DNA of 21,828 nucleotides, taken from positions 1 to 21,828 of the forward strand of contig JBJOII010000073.1 of NCBI GenBank assembly GCA_046047235.1, in the 5' to 3' direction. Below are positions 1 through 8,031 of the stretch, in pieces (within the stretch, counting starts at the first letter, position 1; each line of letters starts with the position of its first letter). This stretch comes from JBMTVN01 sp046047235 (GTDB lineage Bacteria > Verrucomicrobiota > Verrucomicrobiia > Limisphaerales > JAHDYP01). A program made the translations under genes and the position numbers. Below the pieces are notes generated by a model, which was not told where the DNA came from, made no database searches, and saw only the letters and a list, made by a program, of their open reading frames with translations.

Positions 1-2147
1 AGTGGAGGCAGGGGTGCATTAAGTTCGAAGGCACCGGAATCGGGTTCGGCGTCACGGCCGAGGCCGCGTTGGTCGAAGTTGAGGTTGGGGAGCGGGGTGG
101 TGGCGAAGTTGACGGCGGGGCTGGCGGGATCGAGGGCGATGGTGCGGGTGGGGCCGCCGTTATCGGCGAGGGGTGAGAGGAGGAGTTCCTGCGAGTTCAG
201 GCTGGAGCTTCCGGGGTTGAAGGCGGGTGTGGGATCGGAGCTGAGGTTGAAGCCTGCGTCGATGGGGGAGCCGTGGACATTATTGGTGAGGGAGGAGTGG
301 GAGAGGAGGGTGGCGTAGAGCGTGAGGTTAGCGGAGGCAGTATGGATGGAGGATCCGAGCTGGGTTCCGGTGGATCCCTGGGAGCCTGGGTCGGCGAGGG
401 TATCATCGCCGGCGTCGCCGCCGGGGCCGCCGGCACCGCCGATAGTCTGGTTTTCGGCGAAGGTGGAGTGGGTGATTTGGCTGGAGACACCGGTATGGAT
501 GGAGACGGCTCCCCCGAGGGCAGCGCCGCCGCGTCCGCCGTCGCCGCCATCGGTGGCGAAGGCGAGGCCATTTCCGCCGTTACCGCCTTTACCGCCGGGG
601 CCGCCATTGGCGGTGTTTGCGTGGAAGGTGGAGTTGGTGATGGAGAGGGAGCCTTCCGTGGCGAGGATGGCACCACCGGCGGCTTGGCCGCCCGGGTTGC
701 CGGTGTTGCCGGGTTCGAAGGCGGTGCCGGTGAGGCCTTCGAGGCCTTCGGCGCCGAGTGCGAGGTTATTATCGAACGTAGAGCGATTGATGGTGGTATG
801 GGCGGACTGGGAGAGGATGGCGCCGCCGAGTCCTTGTCCGGCGGATCCGTCGGAGCCGATGGTTGCGAGGAAGTTGGCTCCGGTGGATCCGAAGCCTCCG
901 TAGCCGCCTTGGGCGTTATTATTCTCGAAGCGGGAGTCGGTGATTTGGAGGGAGGTGAGGGAGGAGGCATGGATGGCTGCGCCGAGGCCATTTCCGCCGC
1001 TACCGCCATTGCCACCGTTACCGCTGCCGGAGGTGGAGCCGCCATCGCCGCCGTTGCCCCCTTTGGCGTGGTTAAAGGAGAAGGAGGCGATGGAGAGGGA
1101 GAGGGAGCCGTTCAGGGCGGAGATGGCGCCGCCTGAGGCGTTTTGGCCGGGTTGGCCGGCGGCTTCCGATGTGCTGTCGGTATTGGTTTTACCGGGGAGG
1201 CCATTGGCGCCGGTGGCGGTATTTTCGGAGAAGGTGCAGCCATTGAGGAAGTTGGCTGAGCTATTTTCGAGGAAGACGCTGCCTCCTTGGGCTGGGGTGG
1301 AGTTGCCGTTTGCGCCGGAGAAGAAGCCGAGTCCGGAGGCATCGCCGCCGGTGCCGCCTTGGGTGCCGTTGGCTTGATTGAGGCTGAAGGCGCAGCCATT
1401 GGCGAGGAGGGAGGCGTTTTGAGTGAGGTAGATGGCGCCGCCGCGGGCTGTGCCGGCGTGGCCGCCGGATGCGCCGTCTCCGAGGAAGCTGGCGGTTGCG
1501 GCGCCGCCGTTACCGCCCTGGCCACCTTGGGCGAGGTTGGAGTTGAAAGTGCAGTTGGTGAGGGTGAGGGAGCCTCCGAACGAGGCGATGGCACCGCCGA
1601 GGCCATTGCCGCCGCTGGCTCCTGCGGAGGCGGATCCGCCGAAGCGTTCGATATTGAGTCCATTGCCGCCGTTGGCGCCGACGGCTTCATTGTTTTCGAA
1701 GGTGACGTTGAGGGCGACGAGGTGGCCGCCTTCGTTGAGGATGGCGCCGCCGATGGCGTCGGTACCGGGTTGGGCGTTGGAGGAGGCCGCGTCTAATCCA
1801 TTGGTGGCGGGGGCGGAGCCATTGGAGAGAGTGAGGTTATGGAGAGTGAGCGTGACGCCGGGGAGGATATGGAAGAAGCGGTTGGAGCCGGAGGTGGTGA
1901 GTATGCCTGTGGTGGTGGCGTTGGTGATGGTGGTATTTCGGCTGATGATTTTGGTGGAGGTGATTTTGCGGGTATCGGTGCATTTGAGGGTGACGAGGCC
2001 GCCGCCGAGGAGGGCTTGTTCGAGGGCGATTTCGAAGGTGGCGTCGGTGCAGCTTTCCACGGTGCCTTCGGCGAGGGTGGCGGGTTGGTGGAGGGTGAGG
2101 AGCAGGGCGGTGAGGGCGGTAGCGAGGGAGTAGCGGCCTGGGGTCAT
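1..2147 (-). CDS. Secreted beta-helix surface protein with choice-of-anchor Q domain (3' end outside window)
   Basis: The reading frame stays open from an ATG at 2147 to the left edge (715 codons visible). An in-frame stop lies shortly upstream, so this ATG is the first available start. Residues 1-26 form a Sec signal peptide (hydrophobic ATALTALLLTL, then QPATLA before EGTV). From about residue 130 to 620 come ten degenerate repeats of a parallel beta-helix type (pattern GGAI...SxTFxxNxAxGGxGG). The last visible part has SPLADNGGPTRTIALDPASPA and then DQRGLGRDAEPDSGAFEL, which is typical of the choice-of-anchor Q family. The protein is probably exported and held on or outside the outer membrane; the anchor itself (PEP-CTERM, type IX or autotransporter type) is not visible. 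It has no recognisable catalytic motif. It lies 88 nt downstream of the SurA-type chaperone gene on the same strand. Family assignment is firm; function is unknown (adhesin or glycan binding is a guess). Confidence 0.85.
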   Translation of the reverse strand, partial: MTPGRYSLATALTALLLTLHQPATLAEGTVESCTDATFEIALEQALLGGGLVTLKCTDTRKITSTKIISRNTTITNATTTGILTTSGSNRFFHILPGVTLTLHNLTLSNGSAPATNGLDAASSNAQPGTDAIGGAILNEGGHLVALNVTFENNEAVGANGGNGLNIERFGGSASAGASGGNGLGGAIASFGGSLTLTNCTFNSNLAQGGQGGNGGAATASFLGDGASGGHAGTARGGAIYLTQNASLLANGCAFSLNQANGTQGGTGGDASGLGFFSGANGNSTPAQGGSVFLENSSANFLNGCTFSENTATGANGLPGKTNTDSTSEAAGQPGQNASGGAISALNGSLSLSIASFSFNHAKGGNGGDGGSTSGSGNGGNGGSGGNGLGAAIHASSLTSLQITDSRFENNNAQGGYGGFGSTGANFLATIGSDGSAGQGLGGAILSQSAHTTINRSTFDNNLALGAEGLEGLTGTAFEPGNTGNPGGQAAGGAILATEGSLSITNSTFHANTANGGPGGKGGNGGNGLAFATDGGDGGRGGAALGGAVSIHTGVSSQITHSTFAENQTIGGAGGPGGDAGDDTLADPGSQGSTGTQLGSSIHTASANLTLYATLLSHSSLTNNVHGSPIDAGFNLSSDPTPAFNPGSSSLNSQELLLSPLADNGGPTRTIALDPASPAVNFATTPLPNLNFDQRGLGRDAEPDSGAFELNAPLPP
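280..1755 (-). repeat. Ten degenerate tandem repeats (50-55 aa) inside the beta-helix gene
   Basis: Translated on the - strand, units begin near 1755, 1610, 1450, 1300, 1140, 985, 835, 685, 520 and 365, a period of about 150-165 nt. Each starts with a GGAI-like turn, then a short strand with LxIxxSTF or LTNCTF, then ENNxA or NSNLA, then a glycine-rich loop (GGxGGxGG). The glycine loops give the DNA its GCCGCC-rich look on the + strand. Units differ at many positions, so this is protein-level rather than recent DNA-level duplication. Boundaries are approximate. Confidence 0.75.
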
Positions 2148-2235
2148 GGTATTGGGTTCGGTTGTCCTGGTTACGGCTTGGGTGGCGGACACGACTCGGT
2201 GTGTTGGGAGGGGATACACCGGGGGAGGGGGAAAG

Positions 2236-3279
2236 TTACTGGAGACTTTGTGCGTTGGAGGGTTTGGAGGGGGGGCGGGCGCCGTTGAGGTATTCGAGGC
2301 TGGCTTCCTTTTTGAGTTGTTCGAGGAAGTCGGGGATGACCTCGGTCTGTACCTTTTCGCGGGTGATTTTCAGGCGGATTTCGTCGCGTAACTGGTCGAG
2401 GGGGATGGTTTCTCCGGGGATGATTTGGATGAGTTTGAGGATATGGAGGCCGACGGAGGAGGTGACGATATCGCTGATTTCGCCGGGTTTGAGTTGGAAG
2501 GCGGCGTTTTCGAAGGCGGGGTCGGCCTGGCCGCGGGAGAAGATGTATTCGCCTTGGCGGTCGCGGGAGTGTTGGTCTTCGGAGAACTCGAGCACGAGGG
2601 TGGGGAAGTCTTCGTTTTGGCGGGCGCGTTGGAGGGCGGTTTTGGCTTTTTGGAGTTTATCGGTTTTGGCTTCGCTGGAGATTTCTGTGCCGGTTTCGGG
2701 GTTACGGGTGGAGAAGAAGATATGTTGGGCCTGGGCCATTTCGGGTCGCTGGAGTTTGGCCTGGTTGGTTTTGTAGAACGACTGGATATCGTCTTCGGAG
2801 ACCTGGACTTTACCGTGGAGTTCGCGTTCCACGAAGGCTTCGCAGGTGGCGCGGTCGAGGACTTGCCGGGTGAAGTCTTCGCGGGTGAATCCGAGGGCTA
2901 TGAGCTGGCGATTGAAGGCGGTTTCTGAGCCGGCTTCACGGATGACCTTGGCGACGAACTCATCGGCTTGTTTGCGGGCGATTTCCTTATCGGCCTCGGA
3001 TGCGCGCTGGAGCATCAGGTGGGTGACGACGATACGGTCGAGGAGGTTGGCTTCGAGTTCTGCTCGGCGGTCGGCGGGGATGGGTTGGTTGCGGAGTGTG
3101 GCGTTGGCTTTGAACTGGAGGTAAGCCTTGTCCAGTTCCGGCCGGTTGATGGAGAGGTTCTTGCCGCGGACGAGGATTTCGTCGGCGAAGAAATCATCCG
3201 CCGCCCGGGAGGCCTGTGGGGTGGCGAGGAAGATCGCTATGGCGACCAGGGCGGCGTGGATGATGCGGGTGGTTTTCAA
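2236..3279 (-). CDS. SurA-like periplasmic chaperone / parvulin peptidyl-prolyl isomerase
   Basis: 347 residues. Residues 1-26 are a signal peptide (hydrophobic AALVAIAIFLA, then PQASRA before ADDFF). Residues 30-160 are a helical SurA_N-type chaperone region, and about 180-285 a PpiC rotamase domain (MAQAQHIFFSTR at its start, DRQGEYIFSRG, FQLKPGEISDIV, GLHILKL). The family helps fold outer-membrane proteins in the periplasm. The start is a TTG at 3279, chosen because the signal peptide begins there and no ATG precedes it closely. The stop of serA lies 7 nt upstream, so the two genes are probably co-transcribed and perhaps translationally coupled. Only one rotamase domain is present, whereas E. 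coli SurA has two. It could be named as PrsA/PpiC instead; the general role is secure. Confidence 0.85.
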   Translation of the reverse strand: MKTTRIIHAALVAIAIFLATPQASRAADDFFADEILVRGKNLSINRPELDKAYLQFKANATLRNQPIPADRRAELEANLLDRIVVTHLMLQRASEADKEIARKQADEFVAKVIREAGSETAFNRQLIALGFTREDFTRQVLDRATCEAFVERELHGKVQVSEDDIQSFYKTNQAKLQRPEMAQAQHIFFSTRNPETGTEISSEAKTDKLQKAKTALQRARQNEDFPTLVLEFSEDQHSRDRQGEYIFSRGQADPAFENAAFQLKPGEISDIVTSSVGLHILKLIQIIPGETIPLDQLRDEIRLKITREKVQTEVIPDFLEQLKKEASLEYLNGARPPSKPSNAQSLQ

Positions 3280-3286
3280 CGGGGTA

Positions 3287-4879
3287 TTAGAGGTCGACGA
3301 TATGGACGTTACTGATATCGGGGTCCTGTTGGAGTTCGTTGACGAGGTCTTGTGGGGGGAGCGTATCGAGGTTGAGGACTGTGAGGGCGTGGCCGCCCTT
3401 GTTATCGCGGCAGAGGGTCATGTTGGCGATATTGATTTCGTGTTTGGCGAGGACGCCGCCGAGGTGGCCGACGATACCGGGGCGGTCTTTATTGGTGAGG
3501 ACGAGGAGTACGCCTGAGGGGGTGACTTCGACAGGGATACTATTGATGCGGACGATGCGGGGGTGGTTTTGTGCGCCGAAGAAGGTACCTCCGGCGGAGG
3601 TTTTATGGTCTTTGCAGTAGACGGCGATATGGAGCCATTCATTGAAGTCGGTTTCCTCGTTGGATTTGATTTCCTCGACGAGGAGGCCGCGTGCGGCGGC
3701 GATGCTTCGGACATTGATGGTATTGACGTCTTGTCCGCCGGCGGCTTCGAGGAAGCCTTTGAGGACGGAGCGGGTGATGGGGTCACCGGGGACTTGGGTG
3801 GCTTTGCCGCCGTAGGTGAGGACGAGGCGGTCGTTCCGTTCTGGGGCGAGTTGGGCGGCGAGGCGGCCGAGTTTTTCGCCGAGGTTGAGGTAGGGTTTGA
3901 CCTTGGTGTAGGTGGTGGCGTCGAGGTTGGGGAGGTTGACGGCGTTACGGACGGTGCCATTGACGAGGTAATCGGTGATGGCTTCGGCGACTTCGATGCC
4001 GACATTTTCCTGGGCTTCGCCGGTGCTGGCGCCCAGGTGTGGGGTGAGGATGATATTGGGGTGTTCGCGGAGGGGGGAGTCGGCGGGGAGGGGTTCGGTT
4101 TCGTAGACATCGAGAGCGGCACCTGCGACGTGGCCGGACTGGACGGCTTGGAGGAGGTCGGTTTCATTGACGATACCGCCGCGGGCGCAGTTCAGGATAC
4201 GGACACCGGGCTTCATTTTGGCGAAGGCGGCCGTATTGATCATGCTGCGGGTGCGGTCGGTCATGGGCATATGGACCGTGATGAAGTCGGCTTGGGGGTA
4301 GAGGTCGTCGATTTGTTCTACGAGTTCGACTTGGAGAGTTTTGGCGCGGGAGAGGGTGATATAGGGGTCGAAGGCGAGGACGCGCATACCGAAGGCGATG
4401 GCGCGGCGGGCGACTTCTGAGCCGATGCGGCCCATGCCGAGGATGGCGAGGGTTTTCTGGTAGAGTTCGACGCCCGAGTAATGTTTCCGGTCCCATTTGC
4501 CGGCTTTCATGGAGCCATGGGCCTGGGGGATATTTCGGGCTAGGGCCATGAGCATGGAGAAGGTGAGTTCGGCGGTGGAGATGGTATTACCGCCGGGGGT
4601 ATTCATGACGACGACGCCGTGTTGGGTAGCGGCTTCGACGTCGACGTTATCGACGCCGACTCCGGCGCGGCCGACGACTTTGAGGTTGGGGGCGGCTTCG
4701 ATTACGGCGCGGGTGATTTTGGTTTCGGAGCGGACGACGAGGGCGGCTACGTCCTGCACGAGGGGCAGCAATTCTGCTTCTGGGAGGCGTTTGGGGAGGA
4801 CGGTGACTTTGAACTCCGGGCATTCCTGGAGTCGGGCGATACCTTTAGGCGAGACGGGGTCACAGACGAGAATGTGCAT
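3287..4879 (-). CDS. serA: D-3-phosphoglycerate dehydrogenase, long ACT-containing form
   Basis: Catalyses NAD-dependent oxidation of 3-phosphoglycerate to 3-phosphohydroxypyruvate, the first step of serine synthesis, in the cytoplasm. The 530-residue length matches the long PGDH type. The Rossmann motif GMGRIG is at 148-153, and the catalytic Arg, Glu and His are visible at 233 (CARGGIVNE), 262 (DVYETEP) and 281 (LTPHLGAST). Residues about 315-450 form the allosteric substrate-binding domain and 455-530 an ACT domain (VLTNKDRPGIVGHLG), so feedback by serine is likely. I use the ATG at 4879; a TTG two codons upstream (4885) is possible. It is followed 7 nt later by the parvulin gene. Confidence 0.95.
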   Translation of the reverse strand: MHILVCDPVSPKGIARLQECPEFKVTVLPKRLPEAELLPLVQDVAALVVRSETKITRAVIEAAPNLKVVGRAGVGVDNVDVEAATQHGVVVMNTPGGNTISTAELTFSMLMALARNIPQAHGSMKAGKWDRKHYSGVELYQKTLAILGMGRIGSEVARRAIAFGMRVLAFDPYITLSRAKTLQVELVEQIDDLYPQADFITVHMPMTDRTRSMINTAAFAKMKPGVRILNCARGGIVNETDLLQAVQSGHVAGAALDVYETEPLPADSPLREHPNIILTPHLGASTGEAQENVGIEVAEAITDYLVNGTVRNAVNLPNLDATTYTKVKPYLNLGEKLGRLAAQLAPERNDRLVLTYGGKATQVPGDPITRSVLKGFLEAAGGQDVNTINVRSIAAARGLLVEEIKSNEETDFNEWLHIAVYCKDHKTSAGGTFFGAQNHPRIVRINSIPVEVTPSGVLLVLTNKDRPGIVGHLGGVLAKHEINIANMTLCRDNKGGHALTVLNLDTLPPQDLVNELQQDPDISNVHIVDL

Positions 4880-4914
4880 AATCAAAAATGAGGTGGGGAC
4901 TGTAGGGTGATGTT

Positions 4915-7803
4915 CTAGGGGGCGTCAATTTTGGAGTCCAGGCACCTGCGGACGGCATCGGCCAGGCCCCTGGGGTTGTAGGGCTTTTGGAGGAAATTGA
5001 CTTCTTCATTGAGGGTGAAGTCGATTCCGACGATTTCCGTGCCGTAGCCACTGGTGTAGAGGACTTTGAGGGAGGGTTTATCCTTTTGGAGGCGGAGGGC
5101 GAGGTCGTGTCCGTTGACGCCGTCGGGCATGACGACATCGGTGAGGAGGAGGTCGACGGAGGCGTGGTGTTGGCGCCAGACGTCGAGGGCGGCGCGGCCT
5201 GAGGGGGCTTCGAGGACGGAGTAGCCGGAGAATTCGAGGATATTGCGGACGAGTTCACGGAGGGCGGGTTCATCTTCGACGACGAGGATAGTTTCGTGGC
5301 CGCCGGTTTCCTTTTGGGGTTCTGGGGGAGTGGGGGTGATATCTGGGAGGACTTGGATTTCGTTGATGGCGGGCAGGTAGATTTGGAAGACCGTGCCGCG
5401 GTTGAGTTCACTGGCGACGGAGATCCAGCCGCGGTGTTGTTTGACGATGCCGTAGACGGTGGCGAGGCCGAGTCCGGTGCCTTTACCGACTTCTTTGGTG
5501 GTGAAGAAGGGTTCGAAGATATGGGGGATGGTTTCCGGGGGGATACCGCTGCCGGTATCGGCGACTTTGAGGAGGACGTGGGGGCCGGGGTTGGCGTCTG
5601 GCTGGCTGGCGGCGATATTTTCGTCGATGGTGGTGCTTTGGGTGCTGACGAGGAGTTGGCCGCCTTTGGGCATGGCATCGCGGCTATTGACGGCGAGGTT
5701 GAGGATGACCTGTTCGAGCATGACGGGGTCGACTTCGACGTGGGGGAGGTTGGGTGCGAGGGAGAAGTGGACGGCGATACTTTCTCCGACGGTGCGTTGC
5801 ATCATATCGGCCATGTGTTCGATGAGCTGGTTGGGGTCGAGCACGACTGGCTGGAGGAGTTGTTTACGGCTGAAGGTGAGGAGTTGGCGGGTGAGGTGGG
5901 CGGCGCGTTCGGCGGCGAGGGCGATTTGTTGGAGGGAGGAGGCTTCCTTGGAGTTGGCGGGGTTGAGGGCGCGGAGGATTTCGGCGTGGCCCTGGATGAC
6001 GGTGAGGAGGTTATTGAAGTCATGGGCGACGCCGCCGGCGAGTTGGCCGACCGTCTCCATTTTCTGGGCTTGGCGGAGTTGGTTTTCGAGTTGGACGCGT
6101 TCGGTGACGTCCCAGAACATGCCTTGGATACCGACGAGGGAGCCGCTGGCGTTATAGATGGGGGAGCGGACGATTTGGATATGGCGGGGGCCGATTTGGG
6201 GGAGGGGTAGTTCGACGGTAGTTTCGTGGGTATCGCCTTTTTCCAGGACGTAGTGGTCTTCGCGGCGGAGTTGTTTGGCGATGTCGGCGGGGAAGAATTC
6301 TTCATCGGTGCGGCCGATGATATCCTCGAGGCGTTTGCCCATGGTGGTGCAGAAGCGGCCATTGGCGAAGGTGAGTCGGGAGTGGGTATCTTTGCGGAAG
6401 ACGTTTTGGGGCAGGGATTCTACGAGGCTGGAGTAGAGGGATTGGGAGGCGCGGAGGGCTTCTTCGAAGCGTTTTCGTTCGGTGATATCGCGGAGGAAGC
6501 CGGTGAAGACGGCTGGGGATGAGCGGGGGACGCGGGCGACGCTGAGTTCGGCGGGGAATTCGGAGTTATCGGCGCGTTTGCCGGTGAGTTCGATTCGGCG
6601 GCCGAGGATGGCGGTTTCGCCGGTACGGATGGCGAGTTCCATGGCGGAGTTGAAGCGGTGGGCGGAGGCGGGGTTGAAGGCGAGGCTGGCGAGGGTTTTT
6701 CCGAGGACGGCGGAGCGGCGGTGGCCGAAGATGCGTTCGGCGGCGGCGTTCCATTCGAAGATTTTGCCTTCGTGGTCGATGGTGACGATGGCGTCGGGGG
6801 CGGAGTCGAGGATGGCGGCTTTTCGGGCCTGGGCTTCGATCTGGGCTTGTTCGGCGAGGCGTTGGTCGGTGACGTTGTCGATGACGATGCCGACGCATTG
6901 GTCTGGGAGGGGGAAAGCGCGGACGGAGAAGTCGCGTCGGGGGATGCGTTCGTCTTCGTAGGTGATGCAGCCGAGGTCTTTCGTTTGGCCGGAGTGGACG
7001 ACTTCGGCGAAGCGTTCGGCTACGGGGGTATTGGCGAATTTGGGGAAGAGTTCGTAGATGGATTTACCGGTGAGTGAGTGGATGGGGAAGCCGAGGATAC
7101 GGGCGGCGGCGGGGTTGGCGGTGACGAGCTGGAGGCTGGAGGCTTTGGGGGGGGAGGTGAGGTGCCAGACGAGGATGCCGAGGTGGATATTGCGGGTGAT
7201 ATCGTTATAGCGGCGGGTTTCTTCTTCGGCGCGGTGGCGGAGGAGCGTTTCTGTTTCGAGTTCGGCGGTGGTTTTGGCAAGTTGGGCGGTTTGCTGGGTG
7301 GATTTACTGGCTTGTTTGAGGTGTCGGTGGGCGTTGAGGCGGCGGAGGACGAGGTTGGCGATGAGGCGGAGGGCTTCTTTTTGGTCTTGGGTGAGGTTAC
7401 GCGGGGTGTAGTCGAGGACGCAGAGAGTGCCTAGGGCGGCGTTATTGTGGGTGATGAGGGGCATACCGGCGTAGAAGCGGAAGCCGGGTTTTTGGGTGAC
7501 GAGGGGGCTTTGACTGAAGCGGGGGTCCTGTGTGGCATCGGGGACGATGAGGAGGTCGGTTTGGAGGATGGCGTGGGTGCAGAAGGAATATTCTCTCGGG
7601 GTATGTTGGATTTGTGTGCCGGTTTTGGCTTTGAACCATTGTCGGTTTTGGTCGATGAGGGAGATGAGGGCGACGGGGGTTTGGCAGATTTGGGCTGCCA
7701 GTTGGGTGAGGGTATCGAATTCGGCTTCCGGGGGTGTATCGAGGATGGCGAAGTCCCAGAGGACTTCGAGGCGGTGTTTTTCGTTGGCCGGGAGGGGTGG
7801 CAT
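4915..7803 (-). CDS. Soluble hybrid sensor histidine kinase: GAF-PAS-PAS-PAS-HisKA-HATPase-REC
   Basis: 962 residues from the ATG at 7803. The frame stays open further upstream, but that extension is proline-rich, crosses the ilvB leader and has no family signature. GAF domain about 1-155 (with the FDTLTQLAAQICQTPVALISL motif common in sensor GAFs); coiled linker 160-200; PAS domains about 205-315, 325-440 (ending FLRDITERKRFEE) and 450-570 (MFWDVTERVQLE). HisKA has the H-box GGVAHDFNNLL with His594; the ATPase has N706 (NSRDAMP), DTGSGI at 749-754 and GKGTGLGL. The C-terminal receiver has the acidic pair in VVEDEP, phospho-acceptor D889 (LLTDVVMP) and K940. There is no transmembrane segment, so it senses a cytoplasmic signal. 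No partner regulator is adjacent; output probably goes through phosphotransfer to an unlinked protein. Confidence 0.9.
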   Translation of the reverse strand: MPPLPANEKHRLEVLWDFAILDTPPEAEFDTLTQLAAQICQTPVALISLIDQNRQWFKAKTGTQIQHTPREYSFCTHAILQTDLLIVPDATQDPRFSQSPLVTQKPGFRFYAGMPLITHNNAALGTLCVLDYTPRNLTQDQKEALRLIANLVLRRLNAHRHLKQASKSTQQTAQLAKTTAELETETLLRHRAEEETRRYNDITRNIHLGILVWHLTSPPKASSLQLVTANPAAARILGFPIHSLTGKSIYELFPKFANTPVAERFAEVVHSGQTKDLGCITYEDERIPRRDFSVRAFPLPDQCVGIVIDNVTDQRLAEQAQIEAQARKAAILDSAPDAIVTIDHEGKIFEWNAAAERIFGHRRSAVLGKTLASLAFNPASAHRFNSAMELAIRTGETAILGRRIELTGKRADNSEFPAELSVARVPRSSPAVFTGFLRDITERKRFEEALRASQSLYSSLVESLPQNVFRKDTHSRLTFANGRFCTTMGKRLEDIIGRTDEEFFPADIAKQLRREDHYVLEKGDTHETTVELPLPQIGPRHIQIVRSPIYNASGSLVGIQGMFWDVTERVQLENQLRQAQKMETVGQLAGGVAHDFNNLLTVIQGHAEILRALNPANSKEASSLQQIALAAERAAHLTRQLLTFSRKQLLQPVVLDPNQLIEHMADMMQRTVGESIAVHFSLAPNLPHVEVDPVMLEQVILNLAVNSRDAMPKGGQLLVSTQSTTIDENIAASQPDANPGPHVLLKVADTGSGIPPETIPHIFEPFFTTKEVGKGTGLGLATVYGIVKQHRGWISVASELNRGTVFQIYLPAINEIQVLPDITPTPPEPQKETGGHETILVVEDEPALRELVRNILEFSGYSVLEAPSGRAALDVWRQHHASVDLLLTDVVMPDGVNGHDLALRLQKDKPSLKVLYTSGYGTEIVGIDFTLNEEVNFLQKPYNPRGLADAVRRCLDSKIDAP

Positions 7804-7927
7804 ATAAGCGGGCCGTTTGGGGGGAGACCGTAGCGAACTGGGAGGAAGATGATCAAGGGCATTACCGGGGGGTGGAGAATACTGGCTTGACCCTTTGGGG
7901 TCGTGGTTATTACGTTCCGCACGCACG
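7804..7927. other. Divergent intergenic region between kinase gene and ilvB leader
   Basis: 124 nt separate the kinase start from the leader ORF. On the + strand it carries a candidate ilvB promoter (see 7887-7913) and a perfect inverted repeat GACCC-TTTG-GGGTC at 7889-7902 that overlaps the -35 element and spacer, a possible operator. For the kinase, the - strand shows only a weak candidate (TTGATC followed about 18 nt later by TACGGT). I see no other gene here. Confidence 0.5.
7887..7913 (+). promoter_or_regulatory. Candidate promoter for the ilvB leader transcript
   Basis: TTGACC at 7887-7892 resembles a sigma70 -35 box (5 of 6). TATTAC at 7908-7913 matches -10 at 4 of 6 with a short 15-nt spacer. 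Transcription would start near 7920, only a few nt before the leader ATG at 7928. The position is right for an attenuated leader but the -10 is imperfect, so this is a suggestion only. Confidence 0.35.
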
Positions 7928-8014
7928 ATGCACCCTGTATCTGTCAAGGTAGTAGTAGTGGGAGGCGTAGTCGTCCTGGTGGACGGCTGGGCCGATGGGT
8001 CAGGGTGTGCCTGA
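7928..8014 (+). CDS. Valine-rich ilvB leader peptide (attenuation peptide)
   Basis: A 28-codon ORF with ATG at 7928 and TGA at 8012. Ten of 28 residues are valine (positions 4, 6, 8-11, 14-16, 18) and one is leucine; the core reads VKVVVVGGVVVLV. The valine run strongly resembles the IvbL leader upstream of enterobacterial ilvBN (VVVVRVVVVVG). The peptide has no cellular role of its own in this model: translation of its valine codons measures charged tRNA-Val. Five of the ten Val codons are GTA, which is scarce in the ilvB gene. The ORF ends 93 nt before ilvB, and its stop codon falls in the loop of the antiterminator hairpin. No Shine-Dalgarno sequence is evident. It is too short for usual gene callers but the context is very strong. 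Confidence 0.88.
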   Translation: MHPVSVKVVVVGGVVVLVDGWADGSGCA

Positions 8015-8031
8015 AAGAAATGAGGACCTTG

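Noticed and set aside
197..1045. Long ORFs in several frames at 79-2391 (both strands), rich in Pro/Ala/Ser or Gly/Glu
   Set aside because: They are shadows of the - strand beta-helix gene (frame open from 2147 to the edge), caused by high GC and strong skew; none has family motifs.
2236..4879. Apparent codon-context rule in - genes (GAT/AAT/GGT preferred when the next codon begins with A)
   Set aside because: Striking in serA, but argJ near its 5' end uses GAC ATC and GGC AAA freely, so it is not a consistent rule; needs counting on the genome.
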